Part shown: one piece after another, positions 32,060 through 36,580 of the stretch
How positions within the stretch are numbered: position 1 is the first letter of the stretch
Layout: each line of letters begins with the position of its first letter
Assembly: GCF_014656095.1 (NCBI RefSeq)
Contig: NZ_BNBT01000080.1
Location: 1 to 36,580, forward strand
Reading direction: 5' to 3'
Length of the DNA: 36,580 nucleotides
Origin: Streptomyces longispororuber
GTDB taxonomy: Bacteria; Actinomycetota; Actinomycetes; Streptomycetales; Streptomycetaceae
The notes under the pieces: model-generated
The model's database searches: none
The model's input: only the letters and a program-made list of their open reading frames with translations
What the model was told of the DNA's origin: nothing
Program-made: the position numbers and the translations under genes

Positions 32060-33990
32060 CGACCGGCCTCCTCACCTGCGCGGGGTTGGGTGCCGTGGTG
32101 GGGGCTGGTGCTGTTTTGGGGGCTGGTGTTGCTGGGGGTGTGGGTGCTGCTGGGGGTGCTGCTGCTGGCGCGGACGCTGGTGCTGCCCCGAACGCCGGTG
32201 CCGTCGCGAACACCGGTGCTGGCGCGGGCGCTGGTGTTGCTGGGGGTGCTGGTGCCCTCGCGGACGCTGCTGCTGGCGCGGGCGCCGGAGTTGCCGCGGG
32301 CGCCGGTGTAGCCGGGGGCTCCTGCGCCGGTGCCGTCGCCGGAGCCCGCATGCGTGCCGCTGCCGACGCCCGCGCCCGGGCTGCTGCTGACTCCTGCGCC
32401 CGTGCCGCTGCCGGCCCCCGCGCCCGCGCCGTACCCGCCCATCGCGCTGGTGCCCTCGCCAGCTCCCTCGCCAGTGCGAGCCGCCTCCTCACCGTGGCTC
32501 CGACGGCCGTCACGAGCTGGCTCGCCGGTACGGGCTTCCTGCGCAGCGTGGGCCCGATGGCCGCCCCGGACCGCTTCGCCCGTACGGGCTGTCCGCTCGG
32601 CGCGGGGCCGATGGCCAGGCCCGGCTTCCTCGGCGGTAGGGGCCGCCTCCTCACCGTGGGCCCCAGTGCCACCCCGTGCCCCGCTGCCGCCATGAGCCCC
32701 CTCGCTATCGCCGTGCCCCTCCGTGCCCGGCCGCGCCCCGGCCACCGCCAGCAGCAGCCGGCGCAGCTCGGTGGCGCCCTCCGGGGTGAGGCGGGCGCCG
32801 TCGACGTGGCGCAGGCCCCGCGCGGCGAGGCGCTCGGCCTTGGCCTCCTCGGCGGGCTTCTCGCCCGTCGCGACCAGCACCTCGCGCACCTGCGCCAGGC
32901 CGCTCGCGGTGAGCGACGCGTCGCCGAGCCGCCGCTCCAGCACGGCCAGCGCCTCCAGGTCACCGGCTGCCTCGGCCCGCGCCCGGGCCACCGCGACCAG
33001 ATAGGTCGGCTTGCCCTCGCGGATGTCACCGCCGCACGCCTTGCCGGTGTCGCGCGGGTCGCCGAAGACGTCGTCCAGGTCGTCCCGGAGCTGGAACGCC
33101 AGCCCCACGCACCGGCCCGCGTCGCCCAGCCGCCGCAGCGTCGCCCCGTCCGCGCCCGCCACCGCCGCCCCCAGCGCGAGGGGCCGCTCCACCGAGTACG
33201 CGGCGCTCTTCAGGCAGGCGGCGCGCAGCGCGCGGGGCAGCGACCGCGCGCCGGTGATCTGGCCCTGGACGTCCAGGTACTGGCCCGCCACCATCTCGGT
33301 ACGCATGTCGCTCCACAGCCGTCGCACCACCTCCGCGGTCCCGTCGGGCAGCGGTGTCTGCGCCACCAGGTCGTCCGCCCAGGCCAGCGCCAGGTCACCG
33401 GCGAGGATCGCGGCCGACTGCCCGAACCGGTCGGCCCGTTCGCACCCCGCCCGGGCGACGTGGTCGGCGGCCACGTCCGCGTGCAGCGCGGGCCTGCCGC
33501 GCCGCAGGGACGCCCGGTCCATCACGTCGTCGTGCACGAGCGCGCAGGTCTGGAGCAGCTCCAGGGCGGCACCGACCCGCAGGGCCGCCGCCGCGACCGC
33601 CGGGTCCCGCCCGGCGCAGGCCCGCGCCGCCCACCACACCAGCCGCGCCCGCAGGCGCTTGCCGCCCCTCAGCGTGAAGCGGGTCACCCGTTCGGCCAGC
33701 TCCTGGGCGAAGAGGGGGTCCGTCTGCCGGGCCCGGTGCAGACGCTCCGTCAGCACGTGGCCGAGCATCCGGCCGACGGCCCCGGACACGTCGGCGTCGA
33801 TCTCGCGCACCTCTCGGGGCCCCCAGGCGGACAGCTCACCGCTGGCAGGGTGCCACCACCGTGCCGTCGCGGCCTCCGTACCGGTGTCGCCGGCGGGTAT
33901 GCGCGACGGGTCCGCCGCGGGCGCCTCCGCGACAGCGACCAGGCGCGGTGGTGCGGTCGTGGGGTGGTCGTCGGCGTGGATGGGGCGCAT
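32056..33990 (-). CDS. crtE: Geranylgeranyl diphosphate synthase CrtE with a long repetitive C-terminal tail
   Basis: A 644-residue trans-prenyltransferase making GGPP for carotenoids. Residues about 60-415 are the normal enzyme: LRGGKRLRARL, first Asp-rich motif HDDVMDRA (154-158), QYLDVQGQ, second motif LRDDLDDVFGD (303-307) and GDIREGKPTYL. From about residue 421 to the end, 224 residues are Gly/Ala/Ser/Thr/Arg-rich and built from hexapeptide units such as GARGNS, SVREGT, GVRDGT, SARAST and STPSST, with 18-residue superrepeats starting ARTGE in the first half. The ATG at 33990 is chosen because GGAGGG lies 7 nt before it; a GTG at 34026 lacks a site. The stop overlaps crtI (ATGA), so the tail is in the translated, coupled frame. 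Confidence 0.93.
   Translation of the reverse strand: MRPIHADDHPTTAPPRLVAVAEAPAADPSRIPAGDTGTEAATARWWHPASGELSAWGPREVREIDADVSGAVGRMLGHVLTERLHRARQTDPLFAQELAERVTRFTLRGGKRLRARLVWWAARACAGRDPAVAAAALRVGAALELLQTCALVHDDVMDRASLRRGRPALHADVAADHVARAGCERADRFGQSAAILAGDLALAWADDLVAQTPLPDGTAEVVRRLWSDMRTEMVAGQYLDVQGQITGARSLPRALRAACLKSAAYSVERPLALGAAVAGADGATLRRLGDAGRCVGLAFQLRDDLDDVFGDPRDTGKACGGDIREGKPTYLVAVARARAEAAGDLEALAVLERRLGDASLTASGLAQVREVLVATGEKPAEEAKAERLAARGLRHVDGARLTPEGATELRRLLLAVAGARPGTEGHGDSEGAHGGSGARGGTGAHGEEAAPTAEEAGPGHRPRAERTARTGEAVRGGHRAHAAQEARTGEPARDGRRSHGEEAARTGEGAGEGTSAMGGYGAGAGAGSGTGAGVSSSPGAGVGSGTHAGSGDGTGAGAPGYTGARGNSGARASSSVREGTSTPSNTSARASTGVRDGTGVRGSTSVRASSSTPSSTHTPSNTSPQNSTSPHHGTQPRAGEEAGR
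32059..32730 (-). repeat. Degenerate 18-bp tandem repeat coding for the CrtE tail
   Basis: Read on the minus strand, the last 224 codons of crtE fall into six-codon periods, at least 21 consecutive units in the final 126 residues. Consensus unit: (G/S)-T-(S/G)-(V/A/T)-(R/P)-x. The earlier part has 54-bp (18-residue) units beginning ARTGE. Copies have diverged at DNA level but the frame has been kept without a stop. Confidence 0.8.
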
Positions 33991-34436
33991 CCCGGTTCCC
34001 TCCGTGGTGTCCGTCGTTGCCGTCACCTCTGCTTCGGCGCGGGTGGCGCGAACGGATGCGCGATCCCTCCCGTTTCCACCAGGTCCCGGGCCCGCTCGCT
34101 CCTACGCTGCCGTGTCCGCGGCCCGGGTGCGCGCCGGCCGGGGGTGCCCTGCATCCGATGGGGTGCTCAGGGCGGAAGAGAAGGCGGGGAGACGAGAAAA
34201 CGGGAATCACCGATGAACCCGGCCACCGCCCCGCCGCACGCCCCGGGCACCCACCAGACCCGGCCCTCACCGGGCCCGGGACCCACCGGTCCCGAACCCC
34301 GGCGGTCCTGGAAGCGCGCGGGTCCCGGACGACCGACCGAAGGACCCAGAGGATCCGGAGGACCCGTAGAACCCGAAGGACCCGCAGGACCCGCAGAACC
34401 CGGAGAACGCGGAAGACCCGGAGGAAGGAGAGCACC
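33991..34436. other. Divergent crtE / crtY control region, 446 bp
   Basis: It holds the promoters of both carotenoid operons, presumably LitS-dependent. GCGAACGGATGCG near 34046 and ATCGGATGCAG on the minus strand (34149-34159) resemble the CGATGC-containing sequence upstream of litS. The last 96 bp are the 9-bp tandem repeat with the crtY ribosome-binding site. No gene was recognised. Confidence 0.5.
34341..34430 (+). repeat. 9-bp tandem repeat, ten units, ending in the crtY ribosome-binding site
   Basis: Units start every 9 bp from 34341: AGGACCCAG, AGGATCCGG, AGGACCCGT, AGAACCCGA, AGGACCCGC, AGGACCCGC, AGAACCCGG, AGAACGCGG, AAGACCCGG, AGGAAGGAG. The consensus is AGGACCCGN. The tenth unit carries GGAAGGAG, 6 nt before the crtY GTG. 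In the crtY frame the array would read as Arg-Arg-Thr repeats, but the ribosome-binding site argues it is untranslated leader. Confidence 0.9.
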
Positions 34437-35684
34437 GTGCCGCAGTGGGACGTGGCCGTGGTCGGGGCAGGAGCCGCCGGGCTGTCGCTGGCCCACCGTC
34501 TCGCAGGCCACGCGACCGGCCTGCGCACGCCCTCGGTGGTGCTCGTCGACGCACCCCCCGGGCCGCTGCGCCCGCCCCCGCGCACCTGGTGCCACTGGGC
34601 GGCGGGGCCGGGCCGGTTCGACGCGGCCGTCAGCGCCCACTGGCACCGGGTGCGCGTACGCCCGCACGCCGACGCCCCCGCCGGGGACGGCGTCGTGCGG
34701 GACATCACCCCGCTGCGGTACCGCATGATCCGCTCCGACGACTTCGAGCGCCTGGTGCTGCGGGACCTGGCCCGCAGCCCCAACGTCCACCGCCTGCGGG
34801 GGACCGTGGACACCGTCCGGGACGGTCCCGACGGCGCCCAGGTGTGCCTGAGGGACACCGACGGCGTGGCGCGGGTGCTCGACGCCCGCTGGGTGTTCGA
34901 CTCGCGGCCGCCGCCCTGCCTGCCGGCCGCCCGCACCCTGCTGCTCCAGCACTTCCACGGCTGGTTCGTGCACACCGCGCGGCCCGTCTTCGACCCCACC
35001 ACCGTGGAGCTGATGGACTTCCGCACCCCGCAGCCCGCCCACGGCCTGTCCTTCGGCTACGTGCTGCCGCTCACCCCGCACGAGGCACTCGTGGAGTACA
35101 CCGAGTTCTCCGCCCGCCCTCTCACGCCGCCCGCCTACGAGGCCGCCGTACGGCACTACGCCGACGACGTGCTGCGGCTCGGCGAACGGCGGGTCTCCGC
35201 CACCGAGACGGGTGTCATCCCGATGACCGACGCGCCGCTCCCCCGCCGGGCGGGCGCGTCCGTGTTCCGGATCGGTGCCGCCGGCGGCGCCACCCGCCCC
35301 GCCACCGGCTACACCTTCGCCGCGATCCAGCGTCAGACCCGGGCCGTCGCCCGCGCCCTGCGCGAGGGGCGCAGCCCGGTGCCGCCCGCCGCGCACTCGG
35401 CCCGCTCCCGGGCCATGGACGCCGTGCTGCTGCGCGCGCTGGACAGCGGCCGGGCGGACGGTCCTGAGCTGTTCACCCGCCTGTTCGCCCGGGTGTCCGG
35501 GGCCCGGTTGCTGCGCTTCCTCGACGGGGACACCCGCCTCCACGAGGACCTGGCGATCGGCCTGCGCACCCCCGCCGGGCCCATGCTGCGCTCCGCCCTC
35601 GACCTGCCTCGCCTCCGCCGCCGCCCCGTCGACGTCCCCGCCACGCCGCACCCGCCGCCCCACCCCCCGACGGAGACCGCATGA
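34437..35684 (+). CDS. crtY: Lycopene beta-cyclase CrtY
   Basis: A 415-residue flavoprotein cyclase forming beta-rings on lycopene. The N-terminal WDVAVVGAGAAGLSLAHRLAG is the dinucleotide fold. PPPRTWCHWAAG matches the family RTWCFW, WVFDSRPPP the FDSRP motif, LLLQHFHGWFV the QHFxGW motif, and VELMDFR, LTPHEALVEYTEF and GATRPATGYTFAAIQRQ follow in the usual order. GTG at 34437 has GGAAGGAG (34423-34430) 6 nt upstream, supplied by the last unit of a 9-bp repeat array. Its TGA overlaps the crtT ATG (ATGA, 35681-35684). It is the first gene of the crtY-crtT-crtU operon. Confidence 0.95.
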   Translation: MPQWDVAVVGAGAAGLSLAHRLAGHATGLRTPSVVLVDAPPGPLRPPPRTWCHWAAGPGRFDAAVSAHWHRVRVRPHADAPAGDGVVRDITPLRYRMIRSDDFERLVLRDLARSPNVHRLRGTVDTVRDGPDGAQVCLRDTDGVARVLDARWVFDSRPPPCLPAARTLLLQHFHGWFVHTARPVFDPTTVELMDFRTPQPAHGLSFGYVLPLTPHEALVEYTEFSARPLTPPAYEAAVRHYADDVLRLGERRVSATETGVIPMTDAPLPRRAGASVFRIGAAGGATRPATGYTFAAIQRQTRAVARALREGRSPVPPAAHSARSRAMDAVLLRALDSGRADGPELFTRLFARVSGARLLRFLDGDTRLHEDLAIGLRTPAGPMLRSALDLPRLRRRPVDVPATPHPPPHPPTETA

Positions 35685-36412
35685 CCCTCCTGCGCGACGA
35701 GGACCTCGCCGCCGCCTTCGACCACGCCTCGCGCAGCTACGACACCCTCGTGGCCGCCAACCCCGGCTACCACGCCCACCTGCGCCGCTCGGTACGCCGC
35801 CTCGGCCTGCCCGGTGGCGGACAGGGGCTGCGCCTGCTCGACCTCGGCTGCGGCACCGGCGCCTCCACCGCGGCGCTGCGCTCCGTGCTGGCCGCCGCCG
35901 ACATCACGGCCGTGGACGCCTCGGCCGGCATGCTCCGGCGGGCGGCGGCCAAGCCCTGGGCGCGCGAAGTGACCTTCGTCCACGCCCCCGTCGAGCGGCT
36001 GGCCGAAGCCGGGGTGCGCGGGGGCTTCGACGCGGTCTTCGCCGCCTACCTCTTCCGCAACGTCACCGACCCCGACGCCGTCCTCGCCACCGTCCGCGGG
36101 CTGCTCCGGCCGGGTGGACGGCTCGGCGTCCACGAGTACGCCCTCAGCGGCCGGCGCGGCGACCGCGCGGTGTGGACGCTGGTGTGCCGGGGCGTGGTGC
36201 AGCCCGCCGCGACGCTGCTGGGCGACGGTCGGCTGTACCGGCACCTGTGGCGCAGCGTCGTCGAGTTCGACACCGCCGGGCGGTTCGCGCTGCGGCTGCG
36301 CGCGGCGGGCTTCGAGCGGGTCCGCCCCCTGCCGCTGCCGGGCTGGCAGACCGGTATCGCCCACACCTTCGTGGCCCGCCGACCCGGCGAACGGACCGGC
36401 GACGCGCGATGA
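35681..36412 (+). CDS. crtT: Carotenoid methyltransferase CrtT
   Basis: A 243-residue class I S-adenosylmethionine methyltransferase of UbiE type. Motif I is LRLLDLGCGTGASTAAL (about residue 48), followed by ITAVDASAGMLRRA and FDAVFAAYLFRNVTDPDAV with GLLRPGGRLGVHEY. In actinobacterial isorenieratene clusters CrtT lies between crtY and crtU. The C-terminus, ARRPGERTGDAR, is nearly repeated in a 15-codon ORF that follows. Its ATG overlaps the crtY stop and its own stop overlaps the ATG of that small ORF. Confidence 0.9.
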   Translation: MTLLRDEDLAAAFDHASRSYDTLVAANPGYHAHLRRSVRRLGLPGGGQGLRLLDLGCGTGASTAALRSVLAAADITAVDASAGMLRRAAAKPWAREVTFVHAPVERLAEAGVRGGFDAVFAAYLFRNVTDPDAVLATVRGLLRPGGRLGVHEYALSGRRGDRAVWTLVCRGVVQPAATLLGDGRLYRHLWRSVVEFDTAGRFALRLRAAGFERVRPLPLPGWQTGIAHTFVARRPGERTGDAR

Positions 36413-36462
36413 GCACAGCCCGCCGACCCGACGAACGGACCCAGGAAGCGCGATGAGCACCT
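36375..36462 (+). repeat. 44-bp tandem duplication at the crtT/crtU junction
   Basis: 36375-36418 and 36419-36462 align without gaps at about 37 of 44 positions. Both copies begin CCCGCCGACCCG and contain GCGCGATGAGCAC, that is, the crtT stop / next-start overlap. The duplication places a second ATGA overlap 44 bp further on. Confidence 0.9.
36409..36456 (+). CDS. 15-codon ORF linking crtT and crtU
   Basis: It reads MSTARRPDERTQEAR then TGA. Its ATG (36409) overlaps the crtT stop as ATGA, and its TGA (36454-36456) overlaps the crtU ATG (36453) in the same way. The peptide repeats the CrtT C-terminus (ARRPGERTGDAR versus ARRPDERTQEAR) and arose from the 44-bp duplication. It most likely serves only to hand ribosomes from crtT to crtU. 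AGGAAG inside it (36443-36448) is the crtU ribosome-binding site. Confidence 0.55.
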   Translation: MSTARRPDERTQEAR

Positions 36463-36580
36463 CACCCGCCCACGCGGCCACCACCCGCGCGACCACCGGC
36501 CGCGGCACCGCCCGCCGGGACCGCGACCGGCGGGCGGTCGTCCTGCCCGCCCGGCCCGGCGGCACCCGCGTCCAGGGGCC
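36453..36580 (+). CDS. crtU: CrtU, carotene desaturase/methyltransferase, N-terminal part only
   Basis: The ATG at 36453 has AGGAAG 4 nt upstream and reads MSTSPAHAATTRATTGRG, then an Arg-rich stretch and VVLPARPGG up to the window edge. No catalytic motif is reached: the FAD fold expected next lies outside. The assignment rests on operon order; in streptomycete isorenieratene clusters crtU, which aromatises the beta-rings, follows crtY and crtT. Confidence 0.6.
   Translation, partial: MSTSPAHAATTRATTGRGTARRDRDRRAVVLPARPGGTRVQG

Noticed and set aside
33991..34026. Earlier GTG start for CrtE at 34026
   Set aside because: No ribosome-binding site lies before it, whereas GGAGGG is well placed for the ATG at 33990.
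33861..34436. N-terminal Arg-Arg-Thr-repeat extension of CrtY
   Set aside because: The frame is open upstream, but GGAAGGAG is correctly placed for the GTG at 34437 and family proteins begin there.

Overview
The window is very GC-rich, dense, ATGA/GTGA-coupled DNA typical of Streptomyces or a close actinomycete. The MalR-type regulator, the LitS/LitR pair and the crtEIB / crtYTU carotenoid cluster all point to that genus. No rRNA, tRNA, CRISPR array, prophage or insertion sequence was seen.

Layout. (1) 0.1-2.6 kb: an intact GH65 glycoside phosphorylase. (2) 2.6-5.9 kb: a decaying two-component/ABC cassette. The histidine kinase is in three reading frames, the response regulator and ABC permease are each frameshifted, and only the ATPase is open; a perfect inverted repeat is still present before the kinase. 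(3) 6.1-9.8 kb: a type-I ABC exporter (TTG start) and a DHA2-type MFS pump. (4) 9.8-15.3 kb: an unrecognised 480-residue protein, a DAO-family flavoenzyme preceded by a coupled 35-codon ORF, an agmatinase-like ureohydrolase, a nitroreductase and a DUF6092-like small protein. This is the best candidate here for an undescribed small-molecule pathway. (5) 15.4-22.8 kb: a maltose/starch region controlled by MalR, with an intact secreted alpha-amylase, a broken metallo-hydrolase, malR, a 3' scrap of an rmlB-like gene, a gutted secreted GH13/pullulanase gene and a PfkB sugar kinase. TTGC/GCAA operator-like elements lie upstream of the amylase, malR, the dead GH13 gene and the kinase. malEFG are not in the window. 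(6) 22.8-26.3 kb: an ICMT-like membrane methyltransferase, a DUF2945 protein, a spore-photoproduct-lyase-family radical SAM protein and an LLM-class F420/flavin oxidoreductase. (7) 26.3-36.6 kb: the light-responsive carotenoid locus, with litS-litR, divergent crtE-crtI-crtB-Rieske (minus) and crtY-crtT-crtU (plus), all chained by 4-nt start/stop overlaps; crtU runs off the window.

Two themes stand out. First, local gene decay: five pseudogenes and one gene scrap in the first 22 kb, several with internal deletions that simple base-calling errors would not explain. Second, short degenerate tandem repeats. These are a 19-bp array after the amylase, a 24-bp array before the dead GH13 gene, an 18-bp (hexapeptide) array that forms a roughly 224-residue tail on CrtE, a 9-bp array that ends in the crtY ribosome-binding site, and a 44-bp duplication at crtT/crtU that creates a 15-codon coupling ORF. 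The last three sit inside the translational architecture of the carotenoid operons and are the most interesting observations.

All identifications come from reading the sequence and remembered family motifs. No search was run.
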